64,000 nucleotides of DNA, taken from NCBI RefSeq assembly GCF_003589595.1, contig NW_020653718.1:4077679-4141678 (forward strand). Direction: 5' to 3'. This DNA is from Hyposmocoma kahamanoa. Taxonomy: Eukaryota; Arthropoda; Insecta; Lepidoptera; Cosmopterigidae. Position numbers and translations under genes: made by a program. Shown here in pieces: positions 9,378 to 20,913 of this stretch; within the stretch, counting starts at the first letter, position 1; every line of letters begins with the position of its first letter. A model generated the notes under the pieces. It was not told the origin of the DNA, searched no databases, and saw nothing but the letters and a program-made list of their open reading frames with translations.

Positions 9378-10354
9378 ATGACAATGGAATATGTAACGCG
9401 CTCCGTCACCGCTGCTGTTGTGCGCCAGAGACATTTCTACGAGCTGCCGCCGCCGTACCATTTGTTTTACTACGCTGTGGTAGCACTTGTTGGCCTCTTG
9501 CTCCTGCTATCTACCCTCAACGCAATATTTATGGGGTGAGTATGAGTAAGTGTACTCCGTCTAAGCATTTATTTAACTTTTGACATATGCATGCTTCGGA
9601 AGTTCCGTAATTATTGATATAGGGTAGGGTATTTATTCTTCAAAAACGTGCACTAAGAACAATAGTAGGCATAAAAAAGGGTCAGACCTGCAGAAACCTT
9701 TTTAAGAAATACAATATAATGACCATGTACTCACAATATATTTATGATATAATAGTTTATGCGCGTCAAAACTTGGCTACTTATGAGCGACGTACGGGCG
9801 GAGGCCGAGCGTTACGAAACGCGGGAACACTAAAATCCGTTGCCCACCGTACCGAACTTGCAACTAGAAATCCGCGGGTAATAGGTCCCCGATTCTACGA
9901 ACATCTACCCACAGACCTGAAAAGTGTTAGAAACGATGCAACGTTTTGTACCCGACTAAAAAACCTTTTATTGGATATTGAATTGTACAGTGTCGATGAG
10001 TTTCTTTTGAAACAATTTTAATTTTATTTTATTCGACAAGCAGTAGTTATACTACTTTATTTTATATTCATTATTATTATTATAATTTTATTACTGACGA
10101 TCATAGTTATCCCTTGACATTGTATTTCCAATTGTAATATTGTGACATTGATAACATGAAATAAACGATTCTATTCTATTCTATTCTATTCTATTCTATT
10201 CTATTCTATACAATCAAAGACAAAAAATGTTTCAAATTCAAATTCCTGGACTCTTTTATTTTTTAATTTTAGTGAAGCGGCGTGCTCTTTAGCTCCGATA
10301 TTTATCGAGCCAACAGATTATGTAACGAAGATTGTTCAAGTTGATAAATTTTAG
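9378..10354 (+). CDS. Short two-exon gene 4: small single-pass membrane protein (79 aa)
   Basis: Exons are 9378-9535 and 10273-10354. Exon 1 starts MTMEYVTRSVTAAVVRQRH and holds a proline patch (ELPPPYH) and a clear membrane helix (LFYYAVVALVGLLLLLSTLNA). It ends ATG-GG before GTGAGT. Exon 2 follows TTTTAATTTTAG, restores GGT in frame and ends IVQVDKF-stop. AATAAA lies at 10364-10369, only ten bases past the stop. Splice sites, phase and the poly(A) signal all agree, so this is the best supported member of the cluster. The intron has taken in a LINE fragment. No known family was recognised; it could be a secretory-pathway or mitochondrial micropeptide, but nothing shows which. Confidence 0.65.
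9629..10209 (+). mobile_element. CR1-like LINE, 5'-truncated 3' end
   Basis: An open frame from about 9629 to 10021 encodes the C-terminal tail of a non-LTR reverse transcriptase: KRALRTIVGI, then YIYDIIVYARQNL, RFYEHLPTDLKSV and DIELYSVDEFLLKQF-stop. This is the tail block found after the RT domain in jockey/CR1 elements. The 3' UTR ends in (TTCTA)n at 10169-10209, like the short tandem tails of CR1-type elements. It lies in the intron of short gene 4. Confidence 0.8.
10169..10209 (+). repeat. (TTCTA)n microsatellite, LINE tail
   Basis: About eight perfect TTCTA units directly follow the LINE 3' UTR and 'ataaacga'. It is best read as the tail of that LINE. Confidence 0.85.
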
Positions 10355-10811
10355 TACCTGTCTAATAAATTATAATGAAATTAAATTAATTATAATAAAT
10401 TCTTACTATTTATTATAATGAATTGTCGGACTGTTCTCCATATCAACGTGAATCATCCCTTGAATCCTTATTAACATTAATTATTAATTCTCGACTACAC
10501 AAATTGCCAAACGCAACATCACGCTCACATTCACGATTAAAACTTCATAAATAAAATCGATTGTTATAAAAAATCGAATCGGAAATGCATTGGGTCATCA
10601 CGATCTGTCCTAAGTTAACTATATGATTGGACGGAGTATAAGTTACTATTATTATTATCAGACTTATTTTTATATTTCTATCAATTTCTTAACCACGATC
10701 TGTAAAATGTTAGAAATAAACTGGTAAGCATTTTGTAGCGAAGTCATTTGTTCTGTGTTAACGAATCTTTACCATATAAGCACATTTTCACTTGCTATAT
10801 GGATGTACACT

Positions 10812-11092
10812 CAGTGGCGAAGCGTTGATTTCTGCCGCCCCCGTGCCAACGACAACAACTTAAATTTGTTGCCCTCTCTATTTTCAGGATTACAAAAGTA
10901 GTTCGTTCTCGCTCGGCTCGATTGTGTTTTTGTATTAGCCTGCCGTCGCCACCTTTGTATTGTTCAGGATGTCGTTTTCTCAAATAGTGGAATTAATTTT
11001 AAGTAAAGAAAAAATAATTGTTAGGGCTCGCCCGCGCCCCCAGTGCTGTGCCACCTGAGGCCACGACCCCCTCTGCACCCCCCACGCCACTG
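10812..11092 (+). mobile_element. Non-autonomous hAT element (281 bp)
   Basis: The ends CAGTGGCG and CGCCACTG are perfect 8-bp inverted termini of hAT type, flanked by TGTACACT and TGTACAAT (7 of 8 match). The interior is GC-richer than its surroundings and has no frame of note. Confidence 0.8.
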
Positions 11093-11387
11093 TGTACAAT
11101 TTGAAGTATATTTTGTTTTTGGCAGGGTGAAAAAAATGTTCATGTGTTTGGTATACCGTCTAACTTAATGATGCAGTCTTACACATATATGGAAGCAAAT
11201 TAATATGGTGCGGATATGATTTCAACTGTAACCGATTAAAAGGAGCGTAGCGTTCTTCCAGGCTGGACGGATAGACTACGGATAGATTTCCTTATCAGAA
11301 GATGAAAAATATTGTACCAGAAACTGCAACGCTTCCGTCCTACGCGTTGCTAGTCACAAAAAATAAATCAAACGCCGGGTAAAACAA

Positions 11388-12303
11388 TGAGTCAGAATAG
11401 CAGGTATACCTTATCAGATCCTAACAAATTTGGTATCGAAAAATGTATCTAAATTGTACTATTTAGTACCTCTGTTTAAAAAATTTGCACCTCGATCAAA
11501 ACGAAGTTATAGCAATATCAAAGGTACACCCGCTGTATTGACAGTAATATGGCGGGTGTACCTCATATTACTGTTTTTAATTAACTACTATAAAAACTTA
11601 TTATTCCAAAAATTTGTACCTTAATAGTACGCTAAAGTAAAAGAAACTCCAATTATAGACCTAAAATTGTGCGATTTCAGAGTATCGTGTGCATCTTAAC
11701 GAATCCTGACAAATTTAGTACCAAAAAAATGTACATAAATTGTACTATTTAGCACCTATTCTTAAAAAAATGTACAATTTATTAATTTTCCGCCATTTAT
11801 TTGAGTAAGCAATGATTCCTCTACACAGCCTTATAGAATAGAATAGAATATAATACATATGTCAGTATCTTTCCTAGTTTACGACAATTTTTTCAGATAG
11901 AGGTAAAATTTTTTTAAGAATAGGTGCTAAATAGTACAATTTATGTAAATTTTTTTGGTACTAAATTTGTCAGGATTCGTTAAGATGCACACGACACTCT
12001 GTAATCGCACAATTTTAGCTTTATATGTCAGAAACTAACCAGCAGATCAAGCAGGAGTTTCTTTTACTTTAGAGTAATATTAACGAACAAATTTTTTAAT
12101 AATAAGTTTTTATAGTTATTATATACAAACTGGTAATCTGAAGTACACCCGCCATATTGACTGTACCTTTGATATTACTATAACTTCGTTCTGATGGAGG
12201 TAAAATTTTTTTAAACAGAGGTACTAAATAGTACAATTTAGGTAAATTTTTTTGATACCAAATTTGTCAGGACCCGTTAAGGTACACCCGCCATTCTGAC
12301 TCT
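11388..12303. mobile_element. Long foldback element, about 0.9 kb
   Basis: The left arm (11388-11790) and right arm (11895-12303) are inverted copies, e.g. 'cctgacaaatttagtacc' against 'ggtactaaatttgtcagg'. Each arm itself holds two similar blocks ('gacaaatttggtatc', 'tactatttagtacc', 'gtacacccgcc'). No coding frame. Confidence 0.75.
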
Positions 12304-13053
12304 CACGGCAAAGTGAAATGCAGTCAGAGTTGATCTTCAAATTTGTTTTTTTTTTTCTAATTTATTTGTCATACGCACCAAAGTTACAATCTCCGTGTAA
12401 AGAGTATGTTACATTCTATTTACATTATAAATTTGTGCTATTACCGCCACCTTTTTATATAACATCCCCTTAAGTTAGCTGAGAAGATATTTCTAATGAC
12501 GTGTTTTACTTTTTTTACTGTCAAACAATTGTACACTAAAAATGAATAAAATATACCTACTAGCAAAAAGGTTTTTTTTTTAACTTATACAGTTCGATAT
12601 CCATATTATTTGAGGTCACGTCCCTAAGTGTTAAAGAAAAAGATATTGTGTGTATATAAATTATAATTGTAAAAAGCTTCGATTATAATGTTCCTATTAT
12701 TCAGCTCGACGTATACAATTTAAGAAATCAAAATAACATCAAATTTAATTGGCCGACTAAAACATTTCAAGCAGAGCCAAACAATTTTGTCTGTAGTTTG
12801 ATCATATCTTTAAATGTATTCCCTTGACCTTTGATACTTAAGTTTTGATATCACTCATAACTATTTACAATCTTATTAATATCTCTTAAATTAAACGTCC
12901 GCTTTTTAAAAGCAGTACATTTCCTACCACGCTCTATTGTCCTGTGACTGTTATGAAAGCTGTACCTACCTATATGTATTCGACATAAACACGAAAACCA
13001 TATTAAAACTGTACTCGCTGACCTTAAGCGCATTATTTTATCTCTTTAGTAAA
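12304..13053. other. Intergenic, no gene seen
   Basis: AT-rich sequence. The only frame above 55 codons (minus, 12851-13033) has no domain, splice or start support. Confidence 0.4.
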
Positions 13054-13270
13054 AGCCGTGGTAGCCTAATGGTTTAGCCTACCGCCTCCCACGAGGAGTT
13101 ACCGTGGGTTCGACTCCGGCCTCGCATCTCTAAGTTTGTAGCATTATGTGCGAAATTTTGTTTGAAACTTACCATGAGCTTTTCAGTGAGGAAAAACATC
13201 GTGACAAAAGAGCCACATATGAATCAGCTAATAGTATTACAGGCAATCGTTGCATAATGAGAGTTCTTAG
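13054..13270 (+). mobile_element. tRNA-derived SINE (AGCCGTGGTAGCCTAATGG head)
   Basis: The A box (TAGCCTAATGGTTTAGCC) and B box (GGGTTCGACTCC) are clear. The body 'atgtgcgaaattt...gagcttttcagtgaggaaaaacatcgtga' matches the minus-strand SINE at 38801-39080. It is a common lepidopteran SINE type. Confidence 0.8.
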
Positions 13271-13484
13271 AGTGTATCTATGTTAGAGTCCCTTTACCTC
13301 GTGGCCTAAGTAACAGGTACGAGATTTTAAGACCTAATTATATATAATGATTGCATACAACACTTTTTCTACGAATAAGTAAAATTATGAAACAGAACCA
13401 ATATTTAATGTATGTATTTTTAGTGTTAACAATCTATGACAACATACGAAATTTTTTTTTAATAAATTTTAACTTTTTTATAAT

Positions 13485-14125
13485 GGCGCTCCTTCACCGC
13501 GAACACGCTCTTGTAATGTAACGTTCAAAAGCGAGCATTACAGGCGGTGAGGAAGGTGAGCCGAGAATTCGTCGCGCAACATTCGTAACATTCGGTAACT
13601 TTCTTCAGCGGGAGCATTCGCCTGCAATGTAACAATCTGTTCAGATTGTAAGGCTGCGACTCCACCAGATTTAGTAGAAAAGTTTTCAAGTCTTTACTTA
13701 AGTTAGATGCCTGCGAATACCAGCGAGTGCCCGCGAATGCCTTTAAGTGCCCGCGAGTGCCTTTATGTGCCCGCGACTGCCTTTATGTGCCCGCGACTGC
13801 CTTTATGTGCCCGCGAGTGCCTTTGTGTGCCAGAGAGTGTCTTTCAAAGGCACTCAAAAGCACTAAAATGCACTCGTGGGCACTCGCGGGCAATCAAAGG
13901 CACTCGTTAGCACTCGTTGGCAGTCAAAGGCACTAACGGGCACTTCTGATTCTCAGAGGCACTCAAACGCACGCCTTGCTACCTCGCATATCTTTATTTT
14001 CTTCTAATCAAATCTTGGATGTTACATTACAGGCGAATGCGCCGGTGAAGGCGGTGGTTTTGTAATGTAGTGATCAAAAACGAATCTTGAACGTTACATG
14101 CGAATGTTCTCGATGATGTAGCGCC
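13485..14125. mobile_element. Foldback element with an inverted pair of 20-bp tandem arrays
   Basis: The outer ends GGCGCTCC...TGTAATGTAACGTTCAA and CTTGAACGTTACATG...GTAGCGCC are inverted. A second inner pair ('cctgcaatgtaac' / 'gttacattacagg') follows. The core, 13707-13935, is an array of about 20-bp units (TGCCCGCGAGTGCCTTTATG type), then the same unit inverted (GGCACTCGCGGGCAATCAAA type). The two cysteine-rich frames seen across the core are products of the repeat, not genes. Confidence 0.7.
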
Positions 14126-14878
14126 TTTAGGTTTATTAGGATAGGTAAAGGCTCCGCCATACAGCCTCTTCATATATTTAGACGAAAACCAAACAAACGC
14201 TATAAAACAAAAACCAAAGTGATAGAATAGGAGTGGCCAAGTACCACATATATTTTAACCAATTTTTATAAAGGTTTATGACCCGGTTGCTAGACATTTA
14301 GGCCAATTTAACCAATCAGGGAGGCATTGATATTTTAATTAGCAAAACACGACGTTATTTTTTTTAAACTCGTCATAGTTCTGCGTACAGTACTTTGATA
14401 CTAATTATAGTTCTGTTTGCAGAACTAATGAAATTTTTCAGCTCAGTAGCGAGTACCACAGACAATAGAATTTTGATTCAGAACTAAAAAGAGCGCCTAT
14501 AAGAAATGGTTTAAGAAATTATAATTAACAAGTTAAAGTACGAGAATAGAGAAAAAGTCTTTCGAAAAGTACGTAACCCTGTTCCTGCCTTTGTGTTGTT
14601 CCTTCATGCAGCAAGGTGTATAGGTGTATAGGGGTAGGTATGGTAAAACATTTCAGAGAATAAGCAGTGAGGACTGCCAAATACAACTTATCCTAATCAA
14701 GCCAACTGATTATTAACGTCCATTATGAAGTTAATACGTATAACAGATTACCTGGTGAGATCACGAAGTGCTCTATCTCCTTTCAGGTTCATTTTCACGT
14801 CCATTCAAATTGTTATACTAAAATCATTTGATATGAATAGTACAATATTTTTATTCATTCTGTTACCAATCAAATGGC

Positions 14879-14913
14879 GCGCCTAGATGGGCGCGCGTCC
14901 ATCTAGGCGAGAT
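14879..14913. repeat. Short GC-rich hairpin
   Basis: CGCCTAGATGG and CCATCTAGGCG form a perfect inverted pair around GCGCGCGT, in an otherwise AT-rich stretch. Not followed by a T-run; function unknown. Confidence 0.6.
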
Positions 14914-14984
14914 GATGTTAGCAGTTACTAGGTATGAGTTTTTTTATAATTCCAAAATTACTATGAGCTTTTTATGTGACGAGA

Positions 14985-15185
14985 CGAACGAGTCGTGGGA
15001 CCGGTGGTGAGCGACACGCCTGTCCATAACAGTTGCAGTGCCACTCAGAGCTTTAAATCACAGAAGCTCTAAAGGGCCCTGCCACTGCGCCCTAGCTCAT
15101 AGCTCTCATTACCGCTTAGCTTCAGACATAAGTAAAGTGGCAGTACCTACTCTGCCGTCAGCTAACTAAAATGCGGCAGTGACAA
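14985..15185 (+). repeat. Lepidopteran dispersed repeat (gcgacacgcctg family), copy 2
   Basis: It contains 'gagcgacacgcctgtccata', 'gttgcagtgccactcagagc' and 'attaccgcttagcttcagac', matching 2385-2700 and 61780-61985. Confidence 0.65.
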
Positions 15186-17192
15186 AATAATTCTTTGAGA
15201 TATCATAAATACCATGAAATTATTTAATGATATCTCAGCTATGCATCGTTCGGGTAAATTCCGATAACTCGAACACATTAACTGTTTTAAAAGAGAAGTT
15301 TGTGCTCTATCCTTAGCTATTTAAAACGTATATTTGACCATTTATCACTTAGCCGCTTTTAGTTAGTGGACAGCAGTACTTCTTTGGACGAACTCTTAAG
15401 AACCTCTACTGGTGCTACGTATTCGAGTAGTGTCTATACCTATAGGTAACTCAATTTGTATCTTTGGGACTTATAATATACAAATATTTAACCTAAATAT
15501 CTATCGCTTAGACTTTCGATCACTGTGAAAATTTACGTTAACATTTTCAAAGTTATACCAAGATTTCAAAGACAAGTATTACTTACTAGTTTACGAAAGT
15601 AGTTAGGTAGGATAGGTAGGTTAGATACCTTTAATTATCGACCGGCGCTGAACAAAGCTTTTAATGCAACGTCTAAGCAATAAATTTAATATGAACACCG
15701 CTACTGGTGACTAGCGAGCCTTTCGTCAATGTCTGAGGCCAACAGTCAGTAGTCACGGCCGCCATTGTCTTTTCGAATGTCTGAGGCTACTTTCCTGTGT
15801 TACTTGCGATGCGGGCTTGCTCGGCTAATTGCATCTGTTGTTTTCAAATTCGACTTGGTACTCAAGTCAATAAGCCTGAGATAAAAAGCTGAGAGAAATT
15901 AATTATAGTTGATCCTATGTTCCTGCTTAAAGCGGTGTACTTTGTACCCACTAGCTTTGGTTGCCAACAAACATTTTATTTATTGTATTTGCGTACAAAT
16001 ATTACTTACTTGTACTTACTAATACTCGTAAGTACAAAGGTACCGATAAAACTACCCTTAAAAATGTCTGCTCTACCTATAATCACATTCCGATGGCTTA
16101 CGCAAGTATTATGTCACGTTCCCTAGTCAAGCGCTGCTGATGTAAGTGGGAAAGCGATGTCCTTAACCGGGTGGCAGTGCGTGCCCGGCCTGACAAGTAT
16201 AGGAATTAATTATTATCGCTACTTAGTACGTAATTGGACCTGCTACTAACCAGGTTAAATGTTTCGTCATTCATTGACATAGAGATTCTTTAAAAGTTCC
16301 TACTCATTAGTATATTGGAATCATTATTTTATGGAGTAACGTTTTTACGTTAAATAATTTGAGATCTACTTACTAAGAAAAGCGCATTATAAAGTTATGT
16401 TCAGAGTGTCAATAACAAATGTAACACATAAAAGCCTGCACTTTATAACTGAGCAAAAATACATTTTAACTAAAAGGTAGTCAAATATAGTTTTTGCTAA
16501 AGGTTCATGACAATAATCATGTCTTGTAACGAAAACACATATTACATCATCATCAATTAAACAAGTATCACCTAGTAAAGATTGTAAAGAAACAGCGATT
16601 TATTCCAACACTTCACCTTTTACCAATAACTACGTAATTATACATTCTGCAAAATATCAAAATGTTTATTTGTAAGACAATTACTCGACACTGGCATTGT
16701 CGGCATGCTGTTGGCCGAATCTGGGTCAGACTGTGGCCTACAGTGACTAATAGGTACAGCTTCTATTGGTCATGTAGGCGAAATGCATTCTCAATGACTT
16801 TGTGATGAGAGAATGTGAATGGATTTCGGGCCCGCATTGTTTGAGGTCTTTTGTCGAGTTGATTTAATTATCGCTCATCTAGTGAAATACATCAATAGTA
16901 CAGGACCCGTTATAATACATTTTTCTGAAAATTGGCCCAACAGTAATATATCTACGTAGTCTACGTATGTAGTTAACTATTCTTCTTCTTTTTGCTTAAT
17001 GGCACTACCCTTTAGATTTCGCCAGTATCAAGTTTTCCGCATAGTAATTTTAAGGGCTTCTGTAGACTCTGCTATTCAATGAGTATTGTGAGAGCACAAT
17101 GTGATATAAAAAATAATTTCTTATTAGGCTTTAAAGTTGCAGAGCTGTTGAATTACCTGAAAGGGAAGGAGAACAATATATATAGACAAATG
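15186..17192. other. Intergenic, no gene seen
   Basis: No frame on either strand shows a domain or good splice signals. A 69-codon plus-strand frame at 15917-16126 is Leu/Tyr-rich without other support. The lowest few hundred bases probably include the 3' UTR of the LINE that follows. Confidence 0.4.
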
Positions 17193-20100
17193 TTAGTAGG
17201 TAAGTGTGTTAGGCAGGACAAACAAATTTATGTTATTGCTGGTTATATAATCACAAAGGACTTTGATGCAAGACGTATCCACTAGACTTAAAATCGTATT
17301 GAAATTTGTGGGTTTGAGAATGAATGAGGGAAGGACATCGTACAAGGAGACTGGGTACTTGTTACAATTGAAGAAAATATGATCCGGAGTTCCATCGTCC
17401 AGCCCACATTCGCAAAGCGAGGTGTCCCTTACCCTAATTTTAGCTAAGTGAACTGGGGTGCTCGAGTGGCCGAGCCTTAATCTACATATGGTGGAGGTGC
17501 AAGATTTGGATGCTTTGTTAAATTTAAAGAACCAAGGTTTACTCGGGATGACATTTTGAATGTTCTCATAATGCTTTCCTGTCACTTTGGTACTCTCTTT
17601 CCATTCGACTTCCCATGTGGACATCATCTTTTGAGTTGCCAGTAAGGGCAGGTCATGAGAGAATACTTGAGAATAAGTAGGACATCCAATTTCAGTGGCA
17701 TCTGTTGCCATCAGGTCAACGGTCTCGTTACCTACTATACCAGAATGACCTGGTATCCAGGCCAAAGAGACTCTAATTCCTTGACTGAAGCAACTGTATA
17801 GCACATTTCTAATTTTTAAGATACAGGGAAAGTTGGATCTGTTACGGAAAGGATTGGACAGAATTGCCTGGAGACAACTCTTCGAGTCTGTTAATACGAC
17901 AGTTTTGTCTAGCTTATGAGACTCAATATAGAGAAGAGCTTTTAAGATTGCAATGGCTTCCCCAGTAAAAACAGAAGAAAGGGGAGTACATTTAAAATGA
18001 AGGATAATTTTAAATTTGGGTATCCAGACAGCAGCACCAACACATCCTTCATCTGACATTTTAGAAGCATCAGTGTACATCACAAGCCAATCGCCCCAAT
18101 TCTTATCGATGTACTTTTGTAATTGAGCTTCAGAGTTAGAGGAATTTTTGTCAATGCCTAAATTCAGTAGTAGTATAGGTTTGATAGATAAGACCAAGTA
18201 TATCGAAGAGAGGGTTTAGGGTACACTGATATACTGGACAGGGGAACCTGATGAATTTAATAAAACTAAGAAACAGACAGGGTGCAGATTTATGTCTCCA
18301 GTACTTATCCTCCAGTAGATAATTGATGTAATTTACCTATAAAAGGATGGGATGAATTTTGAATAATTTTAAAAAGGAATCTGTCCGCTAAATATTGTCT
18401 CCTGATAGATAAGGGGGGGTCCGCACATTCCGCCTGTAGTGCATTGGTGGGAGAAGATTTCATAGCCCCTGTTATAATTCGAAGAGATTTATATAGTACT
18501 TTGTCTAGATCTTTTAAAGAGGATTTATGGCATGGTTCTAGTAAAAAGGAACCGTAATCTAGATGAGCACGAATCAGAGCATTGTATAAAAGCTTCTGAG
18601 ATTGAGGGTGAGCACCCCACCATGTTCCCGACAATGACCGAAGGATATTAATATTTTTCACACATTTTTTAACAACATGTGAGATGTGATGGGCGCCTGT
18701 CATTTTTGACTCCACCATAACTCCAAGGAACCTGGCTTGATTTTTTAACGGGATAGACTGATTCTCGTAATTAATAATAATATGGGGTGTGTTCCTTGCA
18801 CGGGAAAAACTTACTGCATTACTTTTCCGACCGACAGCGAAAGGCCGTGGTCGGTTAGCCAGGTATGGAGGTAGTTTAGAGCAGAATTGAGGTCAGCTGA
18901 GATATTTTCGATGTTGATATCCGAAATGTATAAGGCCAAGTCGTCAGCATACTGGAGGACGTTGCAAAATGGGTTAAGAGACTGCTCGAGGTCATATGTG
19001 TAGAGGCTATAAAGCAAGGGACTAAGAACGGATCCCTGTGGAAGGCCTCTCCAGATAGTTCTTGGTGGTAAAAGGGAGTAGTTAACACTGACTTGAATTG
19101 AACGGGCAGAGAGGAGATTAAAAATTATATTGATAAGCTTCACAGGTATACTCAGATTGAGCATCTTTTGCCTGAATACTGGAGGCAATACATTGTCATA
19201 CGCTGATGACACATCCAAAAAAACTCCAACTACATGTTCTCGTTTAGACAAGCCAATCCAAATGTCTGTCAGAAAAATACTGAAGCGGATAGCTTGGATA
19301 ATGGTGCTCATGCCTTCCGGAAACCATATTGACTTTTAGCGAGTAAGCCCCGACTTTCAACTATCCACTCAAGGCGATTTTTAATGAGATGTTCTAAAAC
19401 TTTGGCTAACGTGCAGGAAAGAGCAATGGATCTATATCCATTAGGGTCATTACTAAGTTTACCTGGTTTTAATATGGGTATAATGATTTGGACTTTCCAT
19501 TCATCCGGAGGAACTCCCGTCAGAAAGATGTTATTAAGAATATTAAGGAATAAGTCTTTGATTGAATCACTGCTGTTAACGATAAAAGAGTATGGTATAC
19601 CATCAATTCCAGGGGCAGAATCCTTGAGACCGTTTAACACTGAAGAGAGTTCCTCCCGAGAGAATGGGGAGTCAAAAACTGAGGTTGGAGATAGAGTAGG
19701 GGACGTGGACAGAGTTACCTCGTCTTCCGTGGGGACTGAGAGAAGAGCCCGTTTGTTTTGAAATTGTTCAAGCCACTCTGACGTGTCATTAGTAGAGACA
19801 TTACCGGAACAGGATATGGAGCCCCTAAATCTCCTGACATTCCTCCAAACCAAGGAAGAATGAGACCTTGGAGAGAGAGTTTCACAAAATCTACGCCACC
19901 CAACTCTTTTTTTTCACTCAGTACTCTTACAGCTTTTGCTGCAACCGCACGGTATTTTATAAAAAGGGATTCAGTCATTGTTAGTGCGTATGCACATTCT
20001 GCTGTTTTCCTATCCTTGCAGACTTCAGTGCATTCCGAATCCCGCCAAGGTGGAGATGGGGAGTTACCCTTGAATACATTTTTGGTGGGAAGACATTTAT

Positions 20101-20913
20101 CTGCTGATGACAGTAGACAATTTCTAAAATCAAGATCAAGATCAGCCACAGGTAGGTGTTGAGTTTCCTGGTCTAAAACACATTTATATTTTGACCAGTC
20201 GGCCTTTGACAGGTTAAATTTTAGTTTAGGATGAGGAATATTCTGGGTATTCGAACGGTCCGCCCTGTGCTCCGGAGCTAGAATAACAATTGGAAAATGG
20301 TCATGCCGTGAGTAACCGGCAGGATTGTCCAGATGAATTTGGAAGACAGTGAGGGGGAGCACAGAGAGAGATCCACGGCACTTCTAATATTTTGGGGCGG
20401 ATAGACTCTACGCGTCGGGGAGCCGTCGTTGAGGAGGCAGAGGTCATGGTTGTCGCAGATATCCAGGAAGGCAGAGGATAAATGGTCATTGTAATATGAG
20501 CCCCAGGAAGCGTGGTGTATATTAAAATCCCCTAATATTGTAAGCGGGGGACTAAGGGAAGCGACAATATCCGAAAACTTTGCAAGGCATGTCAGGTTAG
20601 GGTGAGGAATGTAAACCGACAGAAACGTTATCTTTAGCAATTTAGCAGCAACTGCATTAATGTGTTCGCTATGAGGGGGAACGGAAATCTGCGAAAAGGT
20701 TACGGCTCTTGACACTAGAAGTGCGAAGTCTCTTTGCCCGTCTGTCCTGTCATCGCGGAGACACGAAAAACCTGGAAACCGTACTCGATCTCCTGGTTTA
20801 CGTCGCATCTCCTGGACTGCGAAAACGTCAGGAGAGTCTTTATTAAGTAAAAATTGAATTTCGTTTTCTTTATTCCTGCTGCTGCGACAGTTCCACTGAA
20901 GAATGGGAGCCAT
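17193..20913 (-). pseudogene. LINE ORF2 (endonuclease, RT, RNase H), frameshifted
   Basis: It starts at MAPILQWNCRS (20913), the APE-type endonuclease opening, with ILGDFNIHH and the SAVDLSLCSPSL block. RT follows in pieces: GIDGIPYSFI, SQYGFRKA, LPQGSVLSPLLYSLY and the YADD active site (LQYADDLALYIS). RNase H, 18197-17193, keeps MYTDAS, GEAIAILKAL, LTDSKS and PGHSG...GNETVD, then a CRLRLGHS...CECGLDDGTPDHIFFNC zinc-like tail. Five successive frame changes separate the pieces, so it cannot make one protein. Confidence 0.85.

Noticed and set aside
9629..10021. A host gene of about 130 codons
   Set aside because: The sequence is the C-terminal tail of a non-LTR reverse transcriptase with its 3' UTR and tandem tail.
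13707..13936. Two overlapping plus-strand frames rich in Cys, Arg and Pro, 67-69 codons
   Set aside because: They are produced by the 20-bp tandem array; the same pattern appears in more than one frame and continues inverted.
19384..20162. Plus-strand frames of 100-125 codons
   Set aside because: Antisense to the LINE endonuclease/RT region.
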